A DNA stretch of 64,000 nucleotides. Origin: Chlorokybus atmophyticus (Eukaryota; Streptophyta; Chlorokybophyceae; Chlorokybales; Chlorokybaceae). The DNA lies in the NCBI GenBank assembly GCA_009103225.1, contig RHPI01000638.1, positions 177,241 to 241,240 of the forward strand. The letters run 5' to 3'. Shown here in pieces: positions 13,701 through 25,676 of the stretch (the first letter of the stretch is position 1; every line of letters begins with the position of its first letter). The notes below the pieces were generated by a model. It made no database searches, was not told the DNA's origin, and saw nothing but the letters and a program-made list of their open reading frames with translations. The translations under genes were made by a program, and so were the position numbers.

Positions 13701-14591
13701 CGCATGTATACATCAGTGACAGCTGCACATGTATGATACACATACACAATAACAGCTCATGCAAACAACTTTGACACAAATAACATGACATGAGCAGCAG
13801 AGACTGCATACCGCTGGCGAGTCCGCTGTAGCAGTACCAGAAGCCACCAACCGATGTTGTGAACAAGGTTCCCGCGCTAAGGCCTCTTGGTCTTGCCCTA
13901 TGTGTAGCAGCCAGCACACATGGTTAATCGGATAGACAATGCGGGATGCCGTGATGATTGCATGTAGCTTTATATAACAAAAGAGCTGCGCACATTGAAC
14001 AGCTTCGCCTGCTAATTGTGCGTGCGAGCTCGCAAGCCGTATGTTCGTCGAGCGCAAAACGTCACGGCGTTGCCGCTGGACTCTGCAAACAGCAAGCATT
14101 GGTATCCGTCGTAGAAAGGCTCATCACTACACTCGCAGTTGTTGCTCATCTAACAGCATATGCTTTCAGCAATATTCTGCTGATGTATTCATGCCAAGCA
14201 GACTCGACTTCACAAGGACCACACCTCCCCCCTCCCCAGCGACTCTACAGCAACTGCCTTCGCATTGTGAAAACAATGCAACCAACCTTTACTGAACTGC
14301 AGTCGTTTGTCAAGCTGCAACAGGGAGTCTCCCACTACAGGCAAACCACCACCCAATGCAGTGCTTGTAACTTGTAAGTTGCTTGTGATTTAAAGAACAG
14401 AATTTATAGCAACATAGTTCGACACGCAGCATGTGTTCAACAAGTCGGGACAACTCCAGCAGCTGCTCAGTACACCATGCGCACCGCCTCTGGCGGCTGG
14501 CATGACTGGCAGCGGATTTGGAAGAAGTGGATGCAGATGCAGCCGAAACAGACACCGCAGTGCCGGCAGCAGCGACCGCTGCGGGCGCCAT
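7763..14591 (-). CDS. PURL: Phosphoribosylformylglycinamidine synthase (FGAM synthase), PurL
   Basis: It makes FGAM from FGAR, glutamine and ATP in de novo purine synthesis; plant homologues act in organelles. About 26 exons were traced, among them 13897-13812, 13680-13573, 13511-13346, 13281-13097, 12502-12351, 11644-10973 (the largest), 8989-8594, 8499-8294, 8192-8019 and 7861-7763. Conserved blocks in order are VEVGPRMTFTTAWSANAVS, HDRMTE, IAQSNSEHSRHWFFK-type, DNSSAIRG, ETHNFPCAVAPFPGAETG, the glycine-rich GGPAYRIGMGGGAASSM, DQGAGGNCNVVKE, VDRCVTGLVAQQQTVG and AIDGGKDSLSM. A C-terminal class I glutamine amidotransferase domain has the nucleophile in GVCNGCQL and the histidine in MMPHPERCF-like IMPHPERCF. 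The N-terminus is an Ala/Ser/Arg-rich presequence. The two 5'-most exons (14591-14476 and a 17-nt exon 14082-14066) are tentative, giving about 1423 aa. The intron at 12350-12270 starts with GCAAGG. Confidence 0.95.
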
Positions 14592-15074
14592 GCTTCTCTG
14601 CAGCACTGCCACCGCCGCCGCCGCCGCCAGGCCGCCTAAGGAGGCCGTGATGGAGTATGCTACGCGTTGTGCTCAGCGTAACGCTTCGGCAGAAACACAT
14701 CACAGCGTCATGGAATGACGACAGTGTGACTCATGACGCTGAGTTTAGGGTTTGCTGCTCAGTTGCTGTGCCATTGCGCATGCTGCTAGCTACCGTGTAG
14801 GCGAGGGGAGCTGCTTGCTTGTTTGTTGGGCGGGAGAGGTGCAGTTGGCGATGCATGTTTGTGCTGCTGAGGGCAGAGCTGATGGACAACCAGCTTGAGC
14901 AGCGGATCTAGCATTTGCACGCTTGGCTGAGCTCTGAAGCATGGCTTTGTAGCCCGGGCTGCTGCCCACATGGAGCGCAGCTTCTTGAGCTCAGCTGCAC
15001 TTCTATATTTCATGCTTGCTCCGTGCTGCATGATAAACTAGTAGTTCAGATTATTATCGTGTCGTTCTTCAAGC
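14592..15074. other. Divergent promoter region between PurL and exportin-7
   Basis: This 480-bp gap lies between the PurL start (14591, minus) and the exportin-7 start (15075, plus). It contains no exon-like frame. A shared or back-to-back promoter follows from the head-to-head layout; no specific element was identified. Confidence 0.4.
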
Positions 15075-18000
15075 ATGGAGAGCCTGGCTCAGTTGGAAGA
15101 TCTCTGCGAGAGGCTGTACAAGTCGCAGGTACGCTCATTGCGCATACTGTTGCTGCTATCGTTTATTGTCTATACGTTGCTGCTGTGCATGTAGCTGCAG
15201 CTGCAATTTGTACATGCAAGTGCGAGCACTACTTGTGGTATGGGTTCTGAGCTTGCAGGCTGGGAACCAAGCAATGTCAACTTGATGTATATTAAATTTC
15301 ACGCTTGTTGCGTCTTGCTGTGGCTGATTAACACAACGGCAAGCTACCGCAGCTGACATCATTGTTATACAACGCTTGTGTGGAGTTGATGCCGTGGTCA
15401 AGCCTCTGGGATCAGCTTACACCATGCTTGCACCTCAATTCATGAAGCGATAGTGGTGCTGAACATGTGTTCTTGGGTTTTTACCAGGATCCACAGGAGA
15501 GACAGCATGCAGAGCGCACGCTGGCTGTGTTCAGTGTCAACCCCGAGTACATTAGCCAGTGTGAATACATCCTTACCAGTTCCTCCTCACCATACGCACA
15601 GCACCTCGCCTCGTCCAGTCTTGTGAAGCTGATCAGCGACAACAACATCGCCCTGCAGCCGCGTTTACAAATACGTGAGTTCAAGAGTAAACCTCTTGAA
15701 CCTCTTGAACAGGCTCACGTTTGCAGTTTCCTTGTCAACTGTGCACGATTGCCGTTTACTTCGTACAATAGGTTGTGCACGCTTGACGAAGACAAGGTCA
15801 ACAACTGACACTCTGTACAGGCAACTTCGTTCTCAACTACCTCTACACGAATGGACCCAAGTTGCAACCATTCGTCACGATATCGCTCGTGCAGCTATTG
15901 TGTCGTCTGACAAAGCTTGGATGGTTTGATGACGATCAGCACAGGGAGATAACAAAGGAGTCGATGAAATTTTTGACGCAGGTACTTCACACTGAACTGT
16001 GTTAAATTTATTTCTATAACAATCATTGGCGAGCTGCCATTAAGCAGCAATGGTGTATACAATCATGCAAATGCTTGGCGTCTTTGTGTACAGCGTGCTG
16101 ACCTGTATGCTTGCTGCAGAGTTCACAGCCGCATTATCTTCTTGGTTTGAAGATCATTACTCAGCTGGTAGCAGAAATGAATCAGGTGGCAAACTTTGTT
16201 TTTTCCGCTTCCAACTGATTCTGTGAGTTTATTGCCTGATGGCTCACACTGTGATGCAGCCAAATGCTGGTAGACCGTTGACAGTGCACCGGAAGACGGC
16301 CGTTTCATTTCGAGATCTTGCACTGTATGAGATCTTCCAAATCTCCTTGACGTCTTTACGTCAATTGCAGACAGATGGTATGTGTGAGGACAGCTTTGTA
16401 TTTGCAGCGGCTGCATGATCTGTGTTTGGAGCGCATGTGTGGTCAATGGTCACGGTCAGTTTCAGGCTGACAATTACTCGTCTGCAAGCTGCTGATGTAG
16501 GGTTGCGGGAACAAGCGCTCAATCTGTCATTGAAGTGCCTGTCGTTTGACTTTGTTGGCACATCATTGGATGAAAGCACGGAAGACCTTGGCACGATACA
16601 GGTGCGTAGTCAGAAAAAGCTGGCATTTTCCCTCATCATATCAATAAGCACGTGTGGATGAGTTCCAATGTGTCTACACTTGCGGCGTTGTGGCTGCACT
16701 AGTGTTGTGGGCAAGACTCCATGACTAGCGTCACACAGCAATGCCGACAACTTTGCAGATACCATCTTCGTGGCGACCAATACTAGAAGAACCGAATACA
16801 ATGCAGCTGTTCTTCGACTACTATGCAATCACGGCACCTCCGTTGTCAAATATGGTGAGCGCGGTGGCTTTACCATATGTTGCCTTCAGCTTGGTTGGGT
16901 GGCTAAGTACTGTGGGCAGTGCTTTTTGCTGCAGCTACACCACTGTTGCGTTTACAGGCACTGGAATGCTTGGTGTGGCTGGCTTCTGTAAGAAGATCCC
17001 TCTTTTCCAATGAAACAGAGCGTTCCAAGTTCTTGAAGCGCTTGATCAATGGCACTCGTGAAGTTTTGCGTACTCAGCACGGTACCCTTGCAATTATAGC
17101 ATCATTTCGCACGTCTGCACTTACTACTACAATGAAATACCTACGAGTTTGGGCCTTGCATATGCACGTGAAGATGACTTTGGCCTTGCGTGGAAGCATG
17201 CCTGTCACGTCCGTATAGATATTGATGCTTAGCTGCCCTTTGCTTGGCACATGCAGGCCTGGACCAGCACGCCAATTACCATGAGTATTGCAGGTTGCTC
17301 GGCAGGCTAAAGACCAACTACCAGGTTTGAAATCGTAACCTCCTTGTCTGTACTCACCTCGCACTGCCAGGTGAGTCTATCAGTGTTCTAACCAACATGT
17401 GCCTTGCTGCAGTTGTCTGAGCTTGTCAGCGTTGAGAACTACAGTGAGTGGATTCAGCTAGTCGCTGACTTCACAATCCGATCACTTCAGTCTTGGCAGG
17501 CAAGTTCAAGAAACCATGCATCAGTGTCATTCAGTTCGCGGTGCTCATGACACTGTGGACGCAGTGGGCAAGCGGCAGTGTATATTACTTGCTGGGACTT
17601 TGGTCGCGGCTTGTGTCCTCCATGCCATACCTGAAGGGTGATTCACCAAGTTTGCTCGACAACTATGTGCCCAAGATCACCGAGGCTTATATCACATCTC
17701 GTCTTGACTCTGTACAGGTTTGCAGATGTCTATGCGGAACCTGGCATGTTCACAGCATACTTGGAAGCTTTGGTTGATCTCTCTCTCTGTTGTGCAGGCC
17801 GTTCTCCAGTCAAACTTCACTGACGATCCACTTGACAACGAAGAGCAGTTGCAGGACCAGTTAGACAGCCTGCCATACCTTTGCCGCTTCCAGGTTATAC
17901 ACGCTGAAAGTTTGCTACAGTTTTGTCAATGCAGCTGACCCTTTTGTTGTGCAGTATGAGAAGACAACTGAGTATCTCACAACACTACTGGAACCAGTCC

Positions 18001-20534
18001 TAACGGCATACACGGTGAGTATCGCATTTGCCTGTTGTTCAGCAGGTGTTGCAACTTTGCAATTGCATTGCAACCCTATATGTTTACAGGACTTCTCGCG
18101 AGCGCAACCAGCCAGCTTGGATCCCATTCGCTTACAAGTTTGTGAGGGTCAGCTCACCTGGCTGGTGCACATCATTGGGGCCATCATTCGCGGGCGCATC
18201 AGCTCTAGCAGGCACGCCTAACATAACACCATCACTGCATGCATGTGCATGCGCAGTAGGGCAGCAAGGTTCTTAGACAGCATCCATGCCGCAGGGATTC
18301 TCTGGATCCTCGGTTGCTCACCCAGAATGGAAGGTGCCTTGTTTTCACCATGAGAGTGGATGAGCGGTCCAGTTTCATTAGTGGCATGTCATGGCTTGTG
18401 TTATGGCACCTTGCATTACCACCCTTCAACAACCCAGCTGACCCCGTATTCTGCCTTGCAGCACTGAGTCGCAGGAGGTCATAGATGGCGAGCTTGCTTC
18501 AAGAGTTTTCCAACTCATCCAAGTGACAGATACAGGCATTCACAGCCAGGTGACTGCAGTGCTGCCGGACTCCCATACAGGATGTGTTTACGATGCGTGG
18601 AAATACTCCTTTGCCAAAAGACATGTCTGAGTCAGCATGTGCTTTTGTGCTTGCAGAGGTACGCCGAGCGAAGCAAACAGAGGCTAGACATTTCTATTCT
18701 CTCGTTTTTCCAGAATTTCCGCAAAATATACGTGGGAGAACAAGCGATGCACTCATCCAAGGTTAGCTTGACCATACAGGCCATACTTGTGCGAGCTGCT
18801 CACCTGGGTGTTACGTTTTCAGCAGGTGTACACCAGGCTGTCAGAACGTCTGGGCTTGGCAGACCACCTCATGGTTCTGAATGTCATTATTGGCAAGATA
18901 GCGACAAACCTGAAATGTTTTACACAGGTACCAACCTCACTGACTCCTGCAAGCTGCAATGCATCATGACGCTGGCAGGGGCTTTGAGCCAGTGGCACCT
19001 TGCATTTGGGTCATTTCTCTCATGTGCATGCGCTGTCGCAGTGTGAAGAAGTCATTGAAATGTCGTTGAACCTCTTTCAAGATCTGGCTGCCGGGTAAGT
19101 TGCGTGGGGGTTAGCAGAACAAGTTGATTGGCTAGCTGGCATCTGACAAGCGTGTCAGGTATATGAGCGGGAAGTTGCTCCTCAAACTAGACGGAATCAA
19201 TTACATACTCGGCAACCACACAGTAAGTAGCTGCTGGCATGGTTGCACTTGGTTGATTGACAGAATCAACTGACTGGCAGAGGGAACACTTTCCTTTCCT
19301 GGACGAATACCGCAACACGCGGAACCGTACTATATTCTACTTGACATTGGGTAGACTACTATTCATGGAGGACACCCCCCAGAAGTTCAAAGCATTCATG
19401 GCTCCGTTGCAGCAAGTGTTGCAAATGCTGGCGGCTACAACAGCTGACAACTTTCGCACCGATGGAGCAAAGTTCGCGTTGATAGGGCTATTTCGCGACC
19501 TCAGGGGCATTGCGATGGCAACGAACAGCAGACGGACATACGGGTTGCTCTTTGACTGGCTGTACCCAGCACACATGCCTGTTCTGTTACGCGCGGCGGA
19601 GGTTTGGGCAGACACGCCAGCAGTAACAACGCCGTTGCTGAAATTTATGGCAGAGTTTGTGCTGAACAAGACGCAGCGCCTTACCTTTGACTCCTCCTCA
19701 CCCAATGGCATCCTCTTATTCCGTGAAGTCAGCAAGCTGATTGTTGCATATGGCACGCGCGTGCTTGCCCTGCCAACAGGGCCGGACCCTTATGATCAGA
19801 AGTATAAAGGGATCTGGATCTGCCTCACCATACTCACAAGGGCGCTTGGCGGCAACTATGTGAACTTTGGCGTATTTGAGCTCTATGGTGACCGCGCCTT
19901 GGCAGATGTGCTTGACATTGCACTGAAGATGGCACTGTCCATCCCGCTATCAGACATCATGGCGTTTCGCAAAGTTGGGAAGGCCTACTTTGCACTTCTG
20001 GAAGTGTTGTGCCACAACCATGTGTCTGTCATCGCCGTTCAAGACATGGCTACCTTCACGCACCTCGTGTCTTCTATTGAAGCCGGCCTCAAATGTTTGG
20101 ACGTCAGCATATCTTCCCAATGTGCATCCGCGATAGATAACCTTGCAGCGTTCTACTTCAATAGCTATGTTTCTGCCGTGACAAGCGGTGAGGTGCCACC
20201 TCCTGCGGCACAGAGCATGGCCAAGCATCTCGTTGAGTCCCCGCAGCTGCTCCCCGAAATCCTCAAGTCCCTATTTGAAATTGTTCTGTTTGAGGACTGC
20301 GCCAACCAGTGGAGTCTCAGCCGACCCATGCTGAGCCTGATACTGATAAACGAGCAGATCTTCAACGAGTTGAAAGCGCAGCTGCTTTCGTCGCAACCTC
20401 CCGACCGCCAGCAGAAGCTCCTCGTGTGTTTTGACAAGCTAATGGCCGACGTCTCGCGCTCGCTGGAGTCCAAGAACCGCGACAAGTTCACGCAAAACTT
20501 GACAGTCTTTCGCCATGACTTCAGAGCAAAATGA
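15075..20534 (+). CDS. XPO7: Exportin-7 (RanBP16-type importin-beta family nuclear exporter)
   Basis: Exportin-7 is a Ran-dependent nuclear export (and import) receptor made of HEAT repeats. Twenty exons join in phase: 15075-15128, 15488-15674, 15821-15981, 16120-16185, 16260-16377, 16501-16601, 16759-16854, 16958-17081, 17257-17324, 17413-17499, 17565-17717, 17798-17893, 17955-18014, 18090-18211, 18462-18549, 18657-18761, 18826-18927, 19042-19094, 19159-19222 and a long last exon 19281-20534. The product is 1052 aa, close to the roughly 1087 aa of animal exportin-7. Family hallmarks are the start SLAQLEDLCERLY, the block SFDFVGTSLDESTEDLGTIQ, TSRLDSVQ, EGQLTWLVHIIGAIIRGR, SFFQNFRKIYVGEQ, RLLFM, FDSSSPNGILLFREVSKL, GNYVNFGVFELYGD, FEDCANQWSLSRPMLSLILI and the C-terminal KNRDKFTQNL. 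Introns after 17499 (GCAAGT) and 18211 (GCACGC) appear to use GC donors; the second is off-consensus. Confidence 0.95.
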
Positions 20535-21199
20535 GAAGGTTGCTCTGTCCTCGTGTGATGCTGTTTGCATGCTCATCTGTACAGCGTCTTGCACATTGCT
20601 ACAGACAACTGACGCACATTCGCGACACAGTGTTACCAGCCCAGTGTTGTGACCACCAACTCAGCCCCAAGTTCCCTGGCAATATGTGCTCCATTGTACA
20701 ATCTGACACTGGGTCTGTATGGATAGATTCATCATAACACTCGGAATGCACGCAAAGGAACAGTTTAGTTACCACCCACGCGCAACCATGTGTTGCTATG
20801 GTTAATCACCACCTGATACTGTTGGCTGTATTGGGGTTGCTTATTGGCAGATCGAGTTATGCATCACAGCGCTCAAGAGCAAATGCTGTGATGAATGCTG
20901 CATTGTGCAAACAGCTGACCACGGACATCACTGGCCACATGCCAAGCTCACCGCAACACAGCAACGGCACTGCGACAGGGAGTGCGGCGTGCTGTGCATA
21001 TGCATGCTGCGCGCCGATGGGCGCAAACCCTAACGACGCACTCGCGTTGAGCAAGGACGACGCTGTCGTGGGTGGCGGCCGTGATGTGGGCGGAGGAGGG
21101 GGAGTCCGTTGAGTCAGCTGACGCTGCTGCTGCTGCTGCCTGCTGGATAATGGAGGCGCTAACCAACGGCCGTGGTGCAGGTGATGCGCGTGCATGCAT

Positions 21200-21365
21200 G
21201 CTTGTCTAACGGGGTTTGGGCTAGTAGTGAAGTTAGGTAGGTCGTAAGTAGGAAGAGCACTTGGTGGTGAATGTAAGTGTTGTGTGCTGCTGTGTGTGGT
21301 GTGCAATGCATGCCTCACATTGTGATACATGCCACAATCTCTGCATCCTATATATTGTACACCGT
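21200..21365. repeat. Diverged direct repeat, copy 1
   Basis: The stretch running from a CTAACGGGGT-like start through AGTTAGGTAGGT, TTGGTGGTGAATGTAA, ATGCCACAAT and CTATATA to ATTGTACACC matches the 21850-22015 stretch piecewise and in the same order, with many substitutions and small indels. Edges are approximate. Confidence 0.55.
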
Positions 21366-21849
21366 ATCATACCCCTTATATACAGTTTGCGTACAGGATA
21401 TGCGCGAGGCAGTTAGTTAGTTGTGCACATACTAACATTGGTTTCAAGAGTACGCAACATGCACTCAGTGCTGAGCACACGTTTGCCCTGCATGTCTGCA
21501 AGCACATGTGATGTGGTTGTGGCATGGCATGTGCATGTGGATTTGCGTGTGCAAGTTGCACCTTGTATCTTCTGTACACGCGTGCTTGGTATAGGTAACT
21601 ACACGTGCATGCATGTATAACATCATAGTAGCATAGGCAAGCCAGCAAGTGTGCATGCTTGTAATCACAGTTTCACCAGCACAACCAACAAGTCTCAGTC
21701 ACGGTAGCATGGGCTGGCCCAGGCCCCTACACATAGCAAACAAACAACGGCATCACCATAGGTAGGCGAGGTTGATGTAGCTTGCCAACCCGCCCAGCCC
21801 AATGCCGCACCTGATCACGCAAAGGCTGAGTGAGACAGTTGCCTTGCGG

Positions 21850-22015
21850 GCAACCTGTATGTTTGACGGGGTAAGGGCAGTAGTAAAGGTAGGTAGGTAG
21901 CAACTAGGTGGACAACCCGGTGGTCAATGTAACTGTGCGATGGTGTAGTGTGATGACTGCCTGCGCGTGTCACACTCTCATGCATGCCACAGTCCTTGCT
22001 TACTATATGCTACAC
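21850..22015. repeat. Diverged direct repeat, copy 2
   Basis: This is the second copy of the element at about 21200-21365, with the corresponding landmarks TTGACGGGGT, AAGGTAGGTAGGT, CGGTGGTCAATGTAA, ATGCCACAGT and CTATATGCTACACC. It contains no coding frame. It could be a decayed mobile element or a local duplication. Confidence 0.55.
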
Positions 22016-22331
22016 CACACATCCATTCCACAATCACCACAGCAACGACTTTGCACAAGCTGGACCACCGGGGTCTGAACACACTGCGTGTACTACTTCA
22101 CACTACAGCTGTGTGTCCATCTATACCCACTGGTGCTAATCTGGATGTGGTGTTCTTTCAACGACTGCAGTTGTACCATTTTCATTATGTGACATTTTTG
22201 AACACGCTACTTACGCAGTGTGTCTGTCGCGCCAATGCCGCCAGGTAAATCTGTTCAGCCGCAGACCATGGCCTCACAGCCCTAATGTACACAATAAGCT
22301 GTTGTACCTGCAAGCTTGTGCAAGCCTGCAC

Positions 22332-25184
22332 TCACAAACTTGACCACAAACCAGAACGTGACATGTAAAGCTTGGCACAGTCCCTCAAAACCGCCGTCAC
22401 GTCTTTGTGGCAGCACTCCGAAATTGCATGCAGTTCCAAGCGCAGCGCCATAGCGTCTTCATACCTGAATCGTCAGCAACATGAGTGCGCTGGTGGGAAG
22501 CACAGCGTTATATTGTAATTATATACACGATTGACCATTCTCTTGATGCGCGTGCTGGCACCTACCGCTCTTGTAGTATGGCTTCTCGGAGGCGTTTCTG
22601 CAAACGCAATACAACATTTTTGGGAGGTACACAACATCAACCCTGAAGACAGTGCAAACAACATGCTGTATGATCTGCGACATGTCATATGAGGGAGGAG
22701 GTCGATGAATACCTTGAGCGGTGAGGGAGCCTGCTGGACATGTCGCAGCCTCTCATCTGCAAGCGCTAAGGCAGCCAGGAAGTCTGCATCGCTAGACTCG
22801 AGCTGCCCAATCAACCGCAGCCTTGCTATAGCCTGCCAACAAACATGCCTGCACTGCTATAATTATCATCACCACCATCATCATCACCATCGTCATCATC
22901 ATCAGTACGGCCTACCTCTCTGTTGGAGGACACCAGCAAAGACGGTGCTACCAGCAGTGGGTGCCGAAATCGCACCTGCAGGAGGTTGGCGCTTAATTAC
23001 CTCGTCTTGTATGCAGCGGTGGACAACAGTAAGCAACTTCCTGAGCAAACGATACCGCTAGTGCCAGGCATTGCGCGGGAGGAGCCATGAAGCTCTTGTG
23101 CAGAGCTGCATCCTTGTCGTCTTTATCAACCTTTGGCGACATTGGACCTGACAACACCACTGACTTGTCTGCTGCAAGGCAAGATTCTTGACTGCTGGCA
23201 TCAACTTTCATCAACCAAGAAAAAGCTTCAGAACAATGGCCGTGTGCATGCGGAAGGTGGGGGTTAGGGGGAGCACCCAAGGGTGTTTAACCTGGACGAG
23301 ACGTACCTATACATGAATGTGGTGGAGACACAACAAGTAATGAATCTGAATACACGACAGCTAGCATAGCTGTCCACTCACCTATGACCCTTTGCACTAC
23401 CAGCTGGCCGCCTGTAGCTAGGTCATCGGCCGAGAGTCTCCTGCACAGGGCAGCTATATGACAATCACACAAGTCAACCTCAGCAAGTGTTATCTGCGCA
23501 TAGCACAAAAACAAAAAAAGAAGGTACTTGTTTTACACAATGACTACCTGATGACAATGTGCTTGAACTCCCAGTGTGGGCTCATAAAGTAGCGCTCTGC
23601 GCGGGGCTCATTCACGTGCTGCACAAGCTGCTCCATGCACTGCATGCACACCACCATGCTGGGCATGAGAGTTTGTATGCGACTGCCAGTAAGCCTCCTT
23701 GTTTATTGGGAAAATGTGTTTGTGACAAACTCAGCTTACATTGTCGCGGTTGATGGCGGCAGCGAAGGCAGCAGCAACTTGGGAGTTGAGAAACAGCGGG
23801 AAGTCGCCAGCTAATATGCCCGACTCGCGCACCTCACTGCACGTGATGTTAACCATCTGGTCATGACTGAATTCACCACATTTCCCGAACACACGCTTAT
23901 ACGCGACTCATTGCGTCTGTGTGCCCGTACGCGTGTGTGAGCCATGCATGGCTCACATCACTCAAAGGAAAGAGACACATATCAGTTGTGTCTCTGTCAT
24001 AACGTGCACACAGCAACACGGCCACCTGATATGCATGCATGCCAGATACCACTTGCCTGGCAAGTCGGGCGACGCCAGCGCTTGCATTGGTCCTCACAAC
24101 CTGCCGCCAAACGGCAGCTTGCATGCGCGCCTGCACACTGTCTCCTGCACCACCCTGCCAGCCACCCAGTACACTCTAAGCACAATGTACCACATCACAA
24201 TGACGCTGTGCAGCCACACGCACCGCATTCGCTTCATCCTCCACATCATGTGGGCGCAGCCTGTCAGCATGCAGCTGCCGCAGCATCACGAGTGCCCCCG
24301 AGCTCGCGAGGCTATGGACGGTTGCTGCAGCGCACTCCAGCAAGCCCTCGTTGACATCCTCGTCATGGAAGACGTTGGGCACGTCACTACCGTGATCGTC
24401 ACTGCTCCTGCTGCAGGTTGCTTTGCGTGAAGGCCGCCTCAAAGACGCCCTGTCAAATGCTCATCATCAGCGCTTGCAAACCGCAGAGCACGACTTGCAT
24501 ATCCAAACGGTTGCACAGCTTGCGTGTCTCAAGCTGCATGTGTAGTTTGTCAAACTACACATGCAGCTGGCGAGCGCAATGACTACTGCTTTAACGAAGG
24601 CAGCAACACTTGGTCAATGTCCCACGTTAGCAGCTTATATAACCCAGGTTACAAGAGGGTGTACTGACACTCCGTTCCATGCGTATGTGTGTGTATATGC
24701 GTGCCCACGCGTGCATATGGGTGTGCATGCGCGTAAGCGTGTGCATGTGTGCGTGAATGTTAATGTAGGCATGTGTACAAGGGAGTTTCTATATATTTGT
24801 GTGTGTGTGTGCTAAAAGCACATACAAACACTGCAGTCAGCGACCTAGTGCGCTTCTCTCAACTGTGCTTGGCTCAAGAAAAGCAAGCTGATTAATGAAG
24901 TGGAAACAGACGCCCACTGCACGCTGCTCGTGGCAATGCTTGGGAAGAACACAACAAACGCATAAACAAACACGCACAAGGACACAGCTGATTCCTCCCT
25001 CGCACCTTTCTACAGGAGCAGTGGTAGTGGTCGTTAGGCTCAGCCCTGACCTCCGCCTGCTGGTCAACCTCGTCGGCTGCGACGTTCCTGGAGACAGCTG
25101 CGGCCCGCAGCTGTAGCAATTGCCGCGGCCAGTGCTGCTAGCGTAGGCGCACACTAGCTGTTGATCTGCGGCCGCCGCCCGCAT
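22332..25184 (-). CDS. Unrecognised protein with predicted targeting peptide and C-terminal UVR-like motif
   Basis: Twelve exons chain in phase on the minus strand: 25184-25006, 24410-24224, 24130-24026, 23856-23740, 23639-23556, 23493-23382, 23147-23131, 23057-23001, 22975-22916, 22832-22713, 22597-22566 and 22464-22332, totalling 1203 nt (400 aa). Residues 1-60 are rich in Ser, Thr and Arg with few acids, like a plastid or mitochondrial presequence; an upstream in-frame ATG at 25301 begins a hydrophobic stretch instead. The middle is mostly helical with no family I know (landmarks FHDEDVNEGLLE, LAGDFPLFLN, YFMSPHWEFKH, VDLCDCHIAALCRRLS). Near the C-terminus LREAILQERYEDAMALRLEL fits the UVR motif pattern (L...A...E.YE.A..LR..I..L) found in UvrB/UvrC, Clp-related and plastid proteins. 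Weak points are the 23556 donor (GTCATC), the 17-nt exon, and exon 3, which has an alternative GC donor. Function is unknown. Confidence 0.6.
24532..24568. repeat. 37-bp perfect palindrome (two 18-bp arms, 1-nt centre)
   Basis: AGCTGCATGTGTAGTTTG at 24532-24549 is the exact reverse complement of CAAACTACACATGCAGCT at 24551-24568, with a single T between. It lies inside the long first intron of the minus-strand gene at 22332-25184. Confidence 0.95.
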
Positions 25185-25676
25185 GACGCACACAACAACA
25201 ATGTGCTGAACTATGACAACGATGACGACGACACCATTACGTGTAAGCACAATCACTACGGCGCCGACAGCGACGGCGACAAGGTAAGCTTCAGCTTTCA
25301 TCAGTGAGAAAGGTTGCAGGATTCACAGAGGCTGAACTGCGAGTCAGCGTGCAAGCTGCGAGCTCAGCTTTAAGCTGCCAATTACGTTAGGTTAGCTTGG
25401 CTGTAAGTTGTACGCCAAACAGCCAAGCTAATCTGCTGTATGAGCGAAGCTACGTGCGCTGTGAGTTTGTTCTAGCTGTGCATAAGTTGAAATCAGGCTT
25501 CAAACTGCCTGAGCCAGGCTCAACTCAAGCTAAGTGTAGTGCTAGCAGCCCATCAAGCCAGGCGGTGCACTAGCATGGTCTAGTACAGGGATGGTATGGC
25601 TAACAGTACGCAAAGCTTGCACAGAGTAGTCGTTGAGGCTGTGGCCAGCGGTTAGGTGCAGATATTGTGTGCCATC
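25185..25676. other. Divergent promoter region with a 13-bp inverted repeat
   Basis: This gap lies between the minus-strand gene starting at 25184 (or 25301) and EDM2-like at 25677. It contains a perfect 13-bp inverted repeat, TTAGCTTGGCTGT at 25392-25404 and ACAGCCAAGCTAA at 25419-25431, with a 14-nt loop, in a stretch rich in AAGCT/AGCTT words. Regulatory function is inferred from position only. Confidence 0.45.

Larger units (their letters stand above)
20535..22331. other. Convergent 3' intergenic region with a diverged direct repeat
   Basis: This 1.8-kb gap lies between the exportin-7 stop and the stop of the minus-strand gene at 22332. It holds two diverged copies of a roughly 165-bp element (about 21200-21365 and 21850-22015). 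A proline-rich frame on the minus strand (20857-21330) has no splice support and I do not call it a gene. Confidence 0.5.

Noticed and set aside
20857-21330. Proline/glutamine-rich 157-codon frame on the minus strand
   Set aside because: Low-complexity composition, no splice support, and it overlaps the repeated non-coding element.
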